A stretch of 64,000 bases of DNA from positions 38,006,001 through 38,070,000 of the forward strand of contig OU612065.1 in NCBI GenBank assembly GCA_914767715.1, given 5' to 3'. Below are positions 9,254 to 22,800 of the stretch, piece after piece (position 1 is the first letter of the stretch; every line of letters begins with the position of its first letter). The position numbers and the translations under genes are program-made. The DNA is from Membranipora membranacea. Its lineage: Eukaryota; Bryozoa; Gymnolaemata; Cheilostomatida; Membraniporidae. The notes below the pieces were generated by a model. The model did not search any database. It was not told where the DNA came from and worked only from the letters and a program-made list of their open reading frames with translations.

Positions 9254-12200
9254 ATGGAGCTACATCCTATATTAGAGGAGGCGGTCGACCCGTCACCCAA
9301 CCTCTGGTATGTTGTCTCTGCATTTGGTGATCGACCATCACTGAGAGTCGGACATACTGCAACACTGAAATCAGGTACTTACACTGAAATCTCACTGTCG
9401 ATTCATGTCAGGAGTTATATTTTGGTGTGCACGGAACATTGGAGTGTGCAAAATGTTTAGATTGCTGTAAACATGACATTAAGTTTTGTCTCTTTTTAAA
9501 AACAGGCTTAGCTGTTATAGATTTTCCTTTCCACTACACCATAATTTCAGAGCTGTATCACGAATTGTGTAAATTTATACCACAGGGAGCACAAATATTG
9601 ATTAGTACATTATGAGATTATACACATACAGCAAAGGATTTGATAGTATGCTCATGTATAAAATGAGATGGCAGTTTCTGTAATATAATATGGATCTTTA
9701 TATTACAGGAGATGAGAAGGGAGATCAGGTTATCATAGTCGGTGGTGCAAATCCTAGCGAGACATTCAGTGACATCCACAGTTTGGACCTGTCTACACTG
9801 TCGTGGAATATTTCCACTCCTAGTGGGTTCAAAGCTCGCTATGAACATGTTGCCTTCATTCCCGAGACACACCCTGATAAAATCTATGTTCTCTTAGGTG
9901 CAAATCAAGAAAATAATCTCACTGAGATACAATGTTACCACATACCGACTGAAAAATGGACAACCATCAAAACCACGGGGTCTGCACCCACTCCGAGAAC
10001 CCACCACTCTACAGCAGCAATCGGGGATAATGTTTACTTCTTCTCCGGCGGTAAAAGCGGCGCAGAGCCGGTTCAGGATAGACAGGTTTATTGTTTTAAT
10101 GCCTCAGATAATTCCTGGCAGTCACTGGCCATCTCAGGGGAGAGTCCATCCCCTCGTCACGGCCATACAATCTGCGTGATAGGTAGCAAACTTTACTGCT
10201 TTGGCGGCATGGCTGGGACAAAGTTTTACAATGACATCCATGTTATTGATATTGAGAAGGGAAGCTGGTCGACACCAAAGGTGAAGAAGCGCTGCCTGCC
10301 TGAGCCGCGGACCGCTCATGCTGCTGTCGCATGCGGCTCCGGTATGTACGTGTTCGGTGGTATGGACAAGGAAGGAAAGGCACTAGATGACCTGTGGAAG
10401 TTTGATACCGCAGCACTACAATGGACTCAACTACAGTATGAGGGTATGTTAGTTGGGCAAGTTCCAACGATGCAGCTTTATTATTGAGTTTCCAGGAAAA
10501 TCAGGTCAATCTTATAATTAATGTTACTGTTGACCAGCTCACACAGATGATTCTAGAGATTTACATTAATGTAAACTCATTGACGTAAACCTGTAATCCT
10601 ATTAACCGAGAATGCTAGTAGTACAGATAGTACCCAAATCCCACAATGCAATCCCAGGCCCTTGCAAAAATATATGTGCAAGAGAGGACCCAATGCCATA
10701 TGCCCATTTTACAATAATTTTGAGGGCAATTGCTTGCTGCAATGTACTGGGATTCTTCTACAGAAAAACAACTATCACCGAATACAAATACACCAGTGAA
10801 ATCTAGGACTGTAGCTGAGTGGTATATATCTAGTGAATCCCTCGCCCCATCCCTGAGATTCCAATTTAGGTGACAAGGCATCTGATAAACTTGCCTGCTT
10901 AGTTGACCAACACAATATTGCATTGCTTATACAAGTTTTATTTCTTGTCAATGTAAAGAAAACTAGGAAAATCGAGTTTTTGCATCATGACAAACAGAAT
11001 TCTGAGTTCTGAATATTTCTGTATTGCCTGCCTATCCATTCAATTTTTGAGGATGGTAATTATTTCATACCTAAGTCTAACCATGCGGTAAAATGGGCTT
11101 TTTGGCCTAACATCTACTAAAGTACGTTGCTTTTGTTACAGGTCCTCCTCCAGCATGTAGACTTGATATGGCCTGCTGTATAATATCCTGGACTAGCAAA
11201 CCAGAGGAGGTAACTACCCCTGATGATGTCAGCAATGTGGCGGAGTCTCTGGAGAGAACTACACTGTCCTCACCAGAACCGGATGGTAAGATTCCATTCT
11301 ATTGGCTGTCTTTCCTTTAACAGACTTTCATTGCAATTGAATTGACCAAGATATGTGATGAAAATAATGAGTAACACAATTGAAGGGTGAATAGACAGTG
11401 TAAGGGTGTCAGCTTCTTCTCTGAGAAGCTGATGGACACTCTTGCGAGAATAAGCGATACACTGATATCAGAAGTACAAATCATCTCGCTAAGTGGTCTG
11501 TGCTGAGAGAGGTTACAGGAAATGTTGGCTTGATCTCGGGATTCTCACCATATATCTAGCACGCCCCTACCCCCTCCCCCCCTTCTTTCCTTCCCCACTG
11601 AAGGAATATTGAGATTTGCTTCTCCGCCCAAAGCTTCCTGGATGGAGCTGACTCAAACATTGCATCAATTTGCTGAAGATTTCTTGCTGGCTCAACCCAA
11701 GGTTTTATATAGCACATTGACTTCATTTGGTCCGAATTATTAGAGTAAAGTTAGATGTATTTGATAGACAAAGTAGGACATATTATTGGTAATAATTAAT
11801 CATCCTCAGTAAAATGTTACTAGATGGACAGTACGGTTAAAGCCCCATTTTCTAGGTACAGTCCATCAAAAATATATCGAGATACCATAAATGTATTAGG
11901 GTGAAATCACTCACAATAATAGCACTCTAAAATAAGGAAGATTGATGGTCATGTTTTGACCACCCAGTGATTTGACTGGTCAACAATGGCTGGTCATCTA
12001 CCTCATATTAAACCTCTGAAATCACGTCACTTGAAGTGTTTTTGTTTTGGCCGACCAATTCCCTGGCCACATTTTTTCTTGCTCAAAAGGTCTGTTTTTT
12101 ATCTGCGAGCATTTACATAGTGAATAAATTAACAGCATATCCATATAAGACAACCTGTCATGTTTGTTTCGGAGCTTGGAGAGAACAATAGATCCCTCCT

Positions 12201-12405
12201 CCTGCTGCTGTGGAGTTTTGTCCGACGTTTGGCTGACGTTTACGGTATTTGACATTTTGTTTTTGTCCCTGCAGGAGCCAAGGCAGCACCTGCTCAGCCA
12301 GTCTCTGGGGATCAGAAGACGTGCCAACTTCTGCTCATCCACGGCGGAATGGACACTCAGGGTGAAATATTTGATGATTGTCTAGTCTACCGTCTTGATG
12401 AATGA
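9254..12405 (+). CDS. RABEPK: Rab9 effector protein with kelch motifs
   Basis: Four coding exons (9254-9374, 9709-10443, 11142-11285, 12275-12405) join in phase 1-1-1 to give 376 residues, against about 372 in human. The N-terminus MELHPILEE and the stretch PSLRVGHTATL align with the start of known RABEPK proteins, which fixes the ATG. Kelch blades follow: VIIVGGANPSETFSDIHSLD, YEHVAFIP, IYVLLGANQENN, TPRTHHSTAAIGDNVYFFSG, SPRHGHTICVIGSKLYCFGG, TAHAAVACGSGMYVFGGMD. The last blade, HGGMDTQGEIFDDC, is completed by exon 4 after an acidic, low-complexity insert in exon 3, as in vertebrate RABEPK. The product is a beta-propeller that binds Rab9-GTP and assists endosome-to-Golgi transport. No separate promoter region is visible, because the 5' side is coding sequence of the CVIL-box gene; translation would need reinitiation, an internal transcription start, or spliced-leader addition. 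Confidence 0.95.
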
Positions 12406-12967
12406 ATAATAATTCAAGGAATGGTAAATGGGTTATTGTCACAACTCATTATCTTTTGATAGCTCATAAATACATATTTGTCAACTCTGGATATGAATGC
12501 AGCCGTACTTGAGTATATTTCAGCTGGACATTAGCATGACCTTCATGCCTCCGCTGAGCTCGGCCTCAAGGGGACAAACACCCTCCCAAACTCGCCTCAC
12601 AACGCCTTTGATTTTCCATACCGGTACAATTCTGGGTGGAAATTGAAACTTCATCATTTCCTATATATAACACAAAATATTGTTTGTGATTTGAAAATAT
12701 TTTGGAAAGCTGCAGTAATGATGTTTTCTTGGTTGCAGAAAGGCAAAAAATAATATTTTGGGTCTGTCAATAGTCAACTTATCTACTCTATCTTTAAACT
12801 CAAAAGCTCCATTTATAGGCTATTTTTCTCTTCTTCCTCAAAGACAATCATTATCGATATGTATCCTAATATTGTTCATTCAGAACTGTTAGGGACTCTC
12901 CTAGCATAACAAGTAGTGGGCTTGTACATCAGTGTCTTTGTTTTGTGCTGTCGTTTGAATTTATAAA

Positions 12968-12973
12968 AATAAA
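12968..12973 (+). terminator. Candidate poly(A) signal of RABEPK
   Basis: AATAAA about 560 bp after the RABEPK stop, in a T-rich context. It is the first canonical signal I see downstream. Confidence 0.4.
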
Positions 12974-13366
12974 TCTAAAGTGTTGTTGTATTTTGTTGTT
13001 TTCGAAGAAATATTTAAATCATGACCAAGCATTATATCTTTGATAAATGCATCGGTCATGCGGCTAATTTTTTTACAAGGTTAGGTCAGAATGTTCAAAA
13101 GATGCTTGTTAACAGAAAATAAGTCTCTGAATGTTTGAGAGATTCCATCCACTAAGAAACTTCATAACTTATCAGACTTAGCCAGGCTTAGTGGTCAGCT
13201 AATCCATTTGTTTTGCTCTCTTCTCCTGAGCACCGGTAGTTACGTGAACGGACAAACAAGTAGAGCTCTGAGGAAACACTTCACACATTAACACTCATCA
13301 CCTGGTTTAGTATCAAGTTGTGTTTCTACTTGAAATTAGCTGATTTGGAAGTCAATATTATCGCAA

Positions 13367-13372
13367 TTTATT
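13367..13372 (-). terminator. Candidate poly(A) signal of the 15-exon minus gene
   Basis: TTTATT on the plus strand reads AATAAA on the minus strand, about 450 bp after the TGA stop at 13825. Confidence 0.35.
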
Positions 13373-13824
13373 GTTTAGCACCTAATTTCATGAAAAGAAT
13401 AACATTTATATATTGGTGTGAGAAAAAAACAACGCAAGTGAAAAATGATGTCATTTTAAAACAAGGACTTGATTGAAGTAACATAGCAATTTAAAAATTA
13501 AACAACCGGACAAAATATGAAAATTAACCAAAATGAGAACTGTCTAAATAAAAAAAAAGTGCAGTGAAGAGGTCACAACACATAAAATAAACTTGTGAGG
13601 TCAACTGACAATCTTATTATCTTTCTGCTACACTCTCTTTTACCATCTTGCTACACCCCTTGCTTCTCCTCATGCTGCACCCCTGTTGGGTACTTCGATA
13701 TCCTAGCTGACCTCCTGTGACTAACCAAGTAAACAAAAACCTCACAAAAGCAGGCGACCAATATCATTCTTTGGTACGTCTCTGAGTTCACCAAGCTATT
13801 GTTATTATTCAATTATAATACCCA

Positions 13825-16800
13825 TCATATATACTCGTATATAACATTTTTCTCAAGGTTTTTGATGAGATTTCTGCTCAGTCCAGGTTTAGCTGGTGGG
13901 ACAGAGGATAAGACTTTGTTGGTGTTTACGTAGTCGTTAACTTTCATCTTGGTTGGGACAGGCATATCGTCTATAGCGTTAGCTGTGGCGTTGGCAGCAA
14001 TGCCCGGGTGTAAGGGTAGACCTCTCTGCTGGAACATCGGCAGTAGCATATCTGTCTCTCCTTGTAGAACTTCAACCATCACAAACTACAATAATGAAGA
14101 GTGTATAGGTGTAGGTGAAATTTTTTTTTTATTCATATCAGTCCGAACTTAAAGGTTAACTGACAAGAAGCTTCAAAAACATGCTCATAAACTCAGGTAT
14201 ATATCATATTAGCCTGTCTTGACAAGCACCATCTAAACTAGGCAAGACAAGCTAAGAATAGAACAGGGTCAGCTCTTCACTCTCTCAAAACCAATCACAC
14301 TTTCTGAGGGGAGAAAAACTGGTGTAAATGATCTGCCACAGATGATTGCAAAAAAACATTATTATATAGCTGTATGACATGGGCAGTGAAATCCCTGAAC
14401 TGGATACTGATAACCAATACATATGTTGTGTTCCCATGTTCGATTCCCGGCGAGGCGGGTCATGGTGGTGTCAGGAAGAGCATCCGACCTCAAATGCTCC
14501 CGTGCCCCATCAGGATCCAGTCCGTAGACGCGTACTGATACCGAGACAAAAAAACCTAGCACCATCATGGTTTCTCACACAGTATCACAGGGTACCGAGA
14601 CTATAAATGGACGTGAGTTTTTAATCATTATTATTAAGTTCATGGCTATATCTCACAGTATTATATTTTTGGATCAGACCGTTTCATATCATACTAATAC
14701 CGTGTTGAGTTTAGATAGAGATTCAGGACTTCAAGAAATTGATGACAGACAGAGCGGGCAGTAAACTTTAACACTGAAAGTCAGATTAAATACTGGATTT
14801 CCTCCCCTACCCCCAATGCCGGCCTAATTGAGACCCGACAGGAAAAGAGCAGATGTTAGGTAGGGATGCTGAACGGCTCTGGAAGATAATAATTAACTAT
14901 TATACTGGTATCAGTTATGATTATTATGAGTTATGACTGAAATATGTATGAACTTTTGACGGGTAGCAGTTGGTTGTCCTTGTTACAGAGGGCACATACC
15001 TAAGTTGTCTTCCTGTTAGACAGATCTGTTTTGTTATTATGCTAATCAATGTGTATCTCCCAGTCAGATTGGGACCAGTCGTATTGGGACCGATCAGATC
15101 GGGCCAGACAGGTGGGGCCAATCGGTCAGAAATGGACCAGGCTGTCAGATAGGGGCCAGTTAAATGGAGGAAATAATCCAGGGGCTCAAACTTAAAGAGA
15201 CAAATATCGGTAGTTCCATTAACAAGAAAAATAAGGCGAGAGTCCGGAACATTTAAATGTTTCCCTCTACCGAGTTTCCCACGGCCAGTTAGATGATTAC
15301 ATGACCGGCCTAACTGATGACCTCAGCTTGTTTACTTCAATCTTCAGATTGACGAAATTGTTTTTCTACCAGAAAACCAATTAATGGTCTACCATCACAA
15401 CCACGAAGACCTCGCAGAGTATTTTTCCACCAAGTCCTAATACTCTATAGAAGTAATCGTGGCAGGCCTCGCAGAGGACATAATTAGCCCAGACATAATA
15501 TTTATGAGAGATTTTGAGAAAATAAGCCAGATTTGAGAATAATTATGTAAAAAGTAGTATTTGACCAAAACTGCCTGATACTGAGGTTTACCATTGTAGT
15601 AATATGGGCGAGCCTAAAATAATGCTTAGACTGTTGCTCTATGAAAAACATGTAATACTTGACATTTTTAGGGTTTGTGGTCTTGACGTACCAAACTTCA
15701 ACCAGCTACACAAGGGTTGGGTCTACCCCTTGTCCTCCTTAAAAGTCATTCTTAGTCTTTGTGGTGGAGTGGGTATTAACTTAACCATCCTTAGAGTAAG
15801 ATTAATCATCTGTATGGGATTAGAGTTTCGCCTGCTGGACATTAGAGAATAAACCTTTCAGCCCAAACTAAAAGCTGCGGCTTAGACCTAAGGCTAACAC
15901 AAACACACATCTGACAACCTTTTCCACCACATAATGTGGTCACAGTGGGAAATAAAAACCAATAGAAATACCGCCACATTTCCACATGATGAATTCATGT
16001 CAAGAATTTTGGTTGTAAACAACTCGTCATAATACCTAATTTGGGAGATATTTTTATCCCATGTTTTAGCCCAATGGATGGCCCTGTGTCAGTGCCATCT
16101 AGTTTCTAGTTCCGGAATAATCTACAGGATTTAGTATCACTTGTTTTTGTAAAGTACTGAATATTCTGAAAAATCCTCAATGTCGCTGACGTAATTGTGA
16201 CCGAGTTAAATTGAATACGGGCTTCTGCCCTAAAAAAAAGAAGGATCATTGAGTCTTCAGTGTGACTGTAAAAAATATACATTGTTTGACATGATGATAT
16301 GGGTATGATATCCTGACACACGCACTGCTGCTGTGCAAATCAAATTTGAGACTCTGCAGGTTTGGCGCGTGTGACTTAGATATCCCATTCTATTCTCTTT
16401 CGACTTTTTTTGCTAAATATTTAGTAGTTGTTAGGATAATAAGAAAGTGATAATATTGTTGTCTACCTGCATGGCAGCCTGCATTTGTAGAGTGCAAGTC
16501 TCGAAAGCTGGCAGCGACATCACTATGCACTGCATCTTGGCCTGCAAAATAAAAACAACAATGCTGTCAACAATTCTATGAATTTACGCACAATTCCTGT
16601 ATAAATTAACATAAGGTCAACGCGACGCTGCTGAGATGTAGAATGTTGTTTTTTTCTTATCCTATTGGATGTTTCTTGAAACAGACAAGAGTACAAGTGC
16701 AATGTACTACTTATCATAGTTTCAGGCACTGCAGTATTTTGTCAGCTAGGCGGATTACTTAAAAATTGCTCACTTTGTGTGTTTTCTTTTTGAGCCATAA

Positions 16801-19800
16801 GTCTGTACCTATTACACCTGAGGATACACAGAAAATCCTGGTTCAGATGGAGGACACGCTGCACATCTTAGTGCACGTGTGACCTTCCGAAAACACATGA
16901 CAATTCAAAACATAAAAACTACCTCGCCCAGTAAATTCAAAACAGGGATTTTAATTTTCGACAGCTCTATTAATTACCAACAATAACAAAATAAGAATGT
17001 ATGGTCACTAATTACTTGTGGGGGCAAAACCGCTATCGTGGTGAGGTCTGCATCGCCCCTCCCACATCTCTTACAGGTTCGAGGGAGACTTTCTGGCGGT
17101 CTCTTTTTCCTCATCACGTATTATTTTTAAGATTGTCTATCTGCGCTTCCTCAAAACACTTGAGTTTGAGGACAAGGTAGAGATTACTTATTAATTGTTA
17201 TCATCTGAGTCAACTAAAAGAGCCTTGCTGGATGGATTTGAGGCGGAGGAGGAGAGGGCTGTAGGGTGGTTCTTTTCTCCCCTGTGAACCAATCATAGCT
17301 CATCAAACACAGGCTCCAAATTAGTTGTTTGCAAGAGTGCACAGATCAACCAGCAGTATTCTCAATAGTCACTCCATGTCTGAGCGAGAAGTTCTAATAT
17401 TATACACCACTATAAATCAGTGTCTATTTTTCTCTATATCAAGCCACAACAACAACATTTGTGCTGGAACCGGCATCATTTCTCATTACCTGCAGTTTTA
17501 CGCTCGAAACACAAAACAAGCCCACACCATGATGGCTTCTGATCGGCCCCTCTCCATGTGTGTGGCATGGAGTTCATTCATCTATCTTAGTGTCATGTAA
17601 TGCCAAATTTTTAATTAATTTGGAGGTTTTTAAATAAACCTAATTCATGTACTTGAAATTCTCAGACAATGTTTTGATTTCTAAAACACACATTTGATAA
17701 ATGAAAGCTGATGAAATTACGAGGTAATAATGAGATCACACCCAGGTTACAACTCCTATCTCCGCTATGATGAGTAGCAAAGAATCTCACTTCACTTACT
17801 TCACTCACTTCACATAAATCTGATTGCAACTGAGATTTCCTAGCAGTCACAACTCTGAAGAAATGCTTGTTTTTGTTGTTGAAATAACTACATTCTACTG
17901 GTAAAAAGAGTGTATGGAACATTTCCAGGTATACTCATGTTTACGCAGTAGTAAAACCTCAAGAAGCCTCTGATTGAGTTATCAGGAAACGTCATATTCC
18001 GCAACCCGACCACACTACATTGAGCAATCTTTACTCCAGTTTTTGTATTAGTGACATTCATAATAATGACCCAGCAAGAGATCCATCTACCTGTTTCCAA
18101 ACAAAGCAACCCAGAAACTTTTTTGCCAGAAATATTTTTTGCTCGGATTTAATCTCGATAGGACTCCTTTGTTCACTGCTGGTTGTTGTTTCTCCTCCAC
18201 CTCCAGGGAACCTTCCCTCAAGGTTCATTTACATCAATGCAAAAACATCTGGGCTATGTGGGAGTAGCCACCCATTTTGACATTTTTCCCATTTCCACTC
18301 AACGAGCAAGTAAAGACAGGAAAAACAGGACCTTCCCACTCGAAAGTTTACTTTTCTTGGAAAAAAATGGGAGGAAGAGAAAGTAAAAGCATAACACAGA
18401 CCTGCCCCCTGAAGAGCGAGAGATATTTCACTCTATCGTCGGAGCACACCAGCTTGATCTTATGTATAAGGTTCTGGATAGCTATATTGTCTGTTAGATT
18501 CAGCCTCTTTGCTTCATCGTTCAAAACCTCAACGCTGTAAATATAGTAAACTTGAGGAGATAACTCTGTGTTGCCTATAGTCCACGATGATTACAAGTCC
18601 AGCAGTATTGATTGGTATAATAAGTACAATTTAAAATGACACTCCCTGACAAATAATTTACTGCTGTCAATGACACATGAACTTCAGGTTGGAATAATTC
18701 TGTCTCCTCCCCCACTCCCCGACTTTGGCAATTATAAAGATGTAATATTTATCTCGTTGACAAGGCCTATGGATTCATATATACACAGTCTGTGCAATTT
18801 TAACTTTTTTGCCTTGGTAAGTCTGTCTGTTTTTGCTGTATGTGAGTGATCTGTTAAATAAAAAAAGACATCAGGCTGATCAAAAATTGGTAGCGATACC
18901 AACATTCATTTCCATAGAAGTGGTTTTGGTGTATATGTGGTGTTCCTTATGAAGGGTTTACTAATTTGGGAGGGGTGGCATATGCTGGCAAACCTTATGA
19001 CTTATTATTATTTTGCATTTTTACGATGGTGACAGGACGAAAAGCCATACAAAATATTTCAAGTTAAAAATTTAAAATCTATCCGTCTCTAACAGTTCCA
19101 CCATGAGCGATGGTGGCACAGCTCATAACCGGTCACAAACAACCGGTGAATACCCAGTAATATGAGCAGAGCTAGCAGGAAACCCTACTGATGGTCTGCT
19201 CCCTCATGTATCTACATGTCATCATCAGGCAGGAAACCAAACATGGATCTGTGGAGGTGAGTATTAATCATACCTTACACAGTAATTCTACCATGTCGGA
19301 TGGGTGTACTGTGTGGGATAGGGTCAGACTCATAGAACGAGTATTAGGCAATGACCACGGGTCAGACCAAGATAAAATCACAGCCAACCATTTTATGACT
19401 AGTGTCATCACAGCTTGGTGTAATTAGAAGTTGTTATCCATCAGATTAGACACCATAACCATTAATACTAATTAGTAGTGACAAGCGCTGACCCCTGCTG
19501 ACCCCTGCTGACCCCTGTTGACCTCTGGTTCCTGGTGTCAGGCAGCTGGGAATGTTGCTGTCTATGTGAGAGATTTGACTTTTGTGCACCGGTTCCTGGA
19601 ACCTCCGCCCAGGACTGAACACATGGTAATGAAAGTTCATCCTAGTGCACTTATAATACAAGTTGGCTCCAGTGTCTATTTTTATAACTTCCTATAATAC
19701 CAGGTTACCGTGAATAAGAGGAAAAAACATCGCCATCATAATCATGTCATCATTATCAGCCAGAGTCAAAGTGATTCATAATTAGAGGTACTTCACCTGC

Positions 19801-22800
19801 TTTGATGACAGGAACAATTAGTTAAAAGTACAAAACGTCCCAGCATATCGGCTCACACTCAGTCAAAGGATTTTGCACCCCACGAGACAAACTAAGAAAT
19901 CATTAAATATTAATTTCTTCATGATTAATGGGGTATTGGGCAGTTTTAATTTTATACAGTACAGGTTGTCGAGTCAAGCGCATGCAAAAAAAGAGTAAAA
20001 TTAACTGTTACAGAGAGTGGAGCTGGATATAATGGATGTCTTGCACTGACATTACATTTTTTGCATTTTTTTTCACAATCAAATCAATCAATCCAGCAAA
20101 ATATTGAAATAGGCCCAACAAACTTTGTTGAAGAGCAGATACAGCAATACAGCGGTGTTTTAATTGGGCAGATTTGTTTCCAATGCATTCACTCAAAAAA
20201 TATATAATTATGCGTAATTCCATCAGAAGGTGAATGCTTAGGAAGTATTTTTCAACAACAAGATGTTCAGAAAACAATTTTGGCAGGTTTTAATTGAAAG
20301 ACACCCTGCGGTTGGTAAGCTGCTGTTACCACCAAAAACTGTGAGGAATTTGAAAGGGGAAATGAATGGAGTAAATTAAATTTGGAGAGATTTTAGCCTT
20401 CCGCTGCGGGTAACCGCTGACGTTATTGATGTGTCTAAGCTCAGAGCTTCACCCAATAGGTTACGTAGTTTGTGTTACAAGCACTCAAGGTCAGAGTGTA
20501 GGCTTGGCCATTAATTAAGATGGTCAACTGCCAAAAAACCGAAATCTAGAAATCAAATCTATTTATCATCGTAGAGAGGTGATATATGTCATTTAAGCTG
20601 AGACCACCCTGTATCACACACTGCGGTCACAATAACATGATGTATAATACTACAAGGCACCTCAGTGAAAAATGAGCTTCCCAGAGAACATTTTGAACTT
20701 CAATTGACCACCAGCGATGATTTCGTGACAACTCTTACATCAAATTAGGTTGTAGCGGTTTTATCCTGCACACAATAATGCATTTGCGGGGATCCAGGTA
20801 ATGTTTTTCTTTAGATGAAAACAACACTTGGAGCCAACAAGGACTCGTCAGCTCTTATGGGAGGAGGCCTGATGTTAGCTAATTCCCAGGCGTCAGAGGG
20901 GGAGGAGGGAGGTCTCGTGGTTGTCCATGGATGAGTCACTGACTTTTCAAAATATACTAACACATAGATAAGCGATTAGCCTGTGTTCAGGGGGATTTAG
21001 GGACTATATGCACATGAAGCTTTAGGAGGACAAGGCTATGACACACAAACAAATGTAAGGGTCATGAACCTTGGCGCTCAAGCAGGGTAAAAAGGGAAGC
21101 TGTTAAAATTGATGAAAATGACTAAAAATAGTAGCATTGAAGCATGTTCAGTTTTTTATGAGTTTACACAGAGCGAAGCAGCAGAAGAGATGTTACCTAT
21201 CCCAGAGCCATTCTGTTTCTCTTTCCCTGGATGAAGGTACCCACATAGATAAGTTAAACTTGGTCTCACTCCTTGTTTATAACTTAAATTTTAAATAATT
21301 CAAATTTCTTCACAGTACATCTGTTTTGACAAAGATTTTTTCGTTCACATTAAAATTCTGAGAAGAGCAGAGGGCTGTCAACGAGAAACAAACTGGACAT
21401 ACCATTCAATAAACTGATCAGCTCTTTTGAGCTCCACAGAGCGTCTTCTGGCCTGAAAGTTCTGCGTCCATTTATGGGTCCAGAGTGAGGTATCATTGAA
21501 TTCAGTGGAATGAATCATCGATCTGTAGTTCGCACCTGCCTCCCTGTGAAAATGATTTATGCATGAAAAAGTTTTTGTTTTAAAATAAAGACTCATGGTG
21601 TCTTTGTTTGTTTGTTGTTTGGAGAGAGGTGCTGGATGAGCAGCATTTTAATGTGTATTGCAGAGCTTCGGTCGTTTCTCACATGTCTGAAGCCACTCTA
21701 CCGATATAAATTCTAATCTTTAATGGTTCCAAAACTCCATCCCATACCCTGTGTTATTAAAATATGTTGCTGTAACATTGATGCAGCCATAAACAATATA
21801 AATATATATTTTTTCATGGTTGCACCATACTACATATAGCTGGTGCTATCAACTGGTATATCAGGTGAATAATTTTTTTGCTCTCATACATGAGCAGAAC
21901 CACAGTTTGGCTGGTGAGAGTTTAGCTTGAGTGCTCATAATATATCAAACTTGTGGAGCAGATGACACTCTTTTAGAAACATAAACACTGCACCATAAAC
22001 TGCACCAGACTACTCAGACAATGTTATCGACAGTCTGATCTATAATATTGAGTTATTGACATTCGGACCGCTTAGGTGATGTCATCGACAGTCTGATCCA
22101 TTAGATGATGTTATACACAGTCTGAGCGCTTAGATGATGTTACAGGTAGTCTGAGCACTTAGAAAATGTTATAGACAGTCTGGGCCCCTAGATCATGTTA
22201 TAGACAGCCTGACCACTTATATGAGGTTATGGACATACTTGAGTCTCTGGTTTGTCTCGCGGATCAGCATCTTATTTCCTCTGACTTTCACTGACAGCCA
22301 GTTTAGTTTGATATGATTCACAGGGTTACTTTTATCCATACCAAGTTTAGTACTGAAAACAAAAAACAGAAATCATAACCCGCATTATAAATTCATGCAT
22401 ACCGCTAATGTTTACGAAATATGGCTGATGCAACACTGCAGTTGTTATTATATCACCACTTGTACTTTCGATTCTTTTAGTGGAAAATACTCATTTAATA
22501 GTTTTTTAATATATTTGGTGGCGCAACTTCATCCAGACCACAGAATGTACTTTTGCACTGCCACCCTTTACACGGAGTAATGGATTTGTCTGCAGCTGTC
22601 ATATCATAATTCGCTCATTGATTATGGATAAGAATTACTGAGACATTACATTAGTACTCAGAGAGCACTCACAGTCACAGGAGACGACTGCTAAAGTTCA
22701 AGCTAGCCCAGATTAACGGCCCAGCAGCGGAAGCGGTAGGTGTTTTCTCTGCCCACGCTAATAATCCTCTCCACACAGAGAAACCAGATAAAAACAAAAT

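Larger units (their letters stand above)
12406..13824. other. Convergent intergenic region
   Basis: It lies between the 3' ends of RABEPK (+) and the uncharacterised 15-exon gene (-). It carries an AATAAA on each strand (12968-12973 on plus, 13367-13372 on minus). No coding exon or clear repeat was seen. Confidence 0.6.

Noticed and set aside
12022-12342. 106-codon minus-strand frame
   Set aside because: It is antisense to RABEPK exon 4, which has clear homology and correct splice sites on the plus strand.
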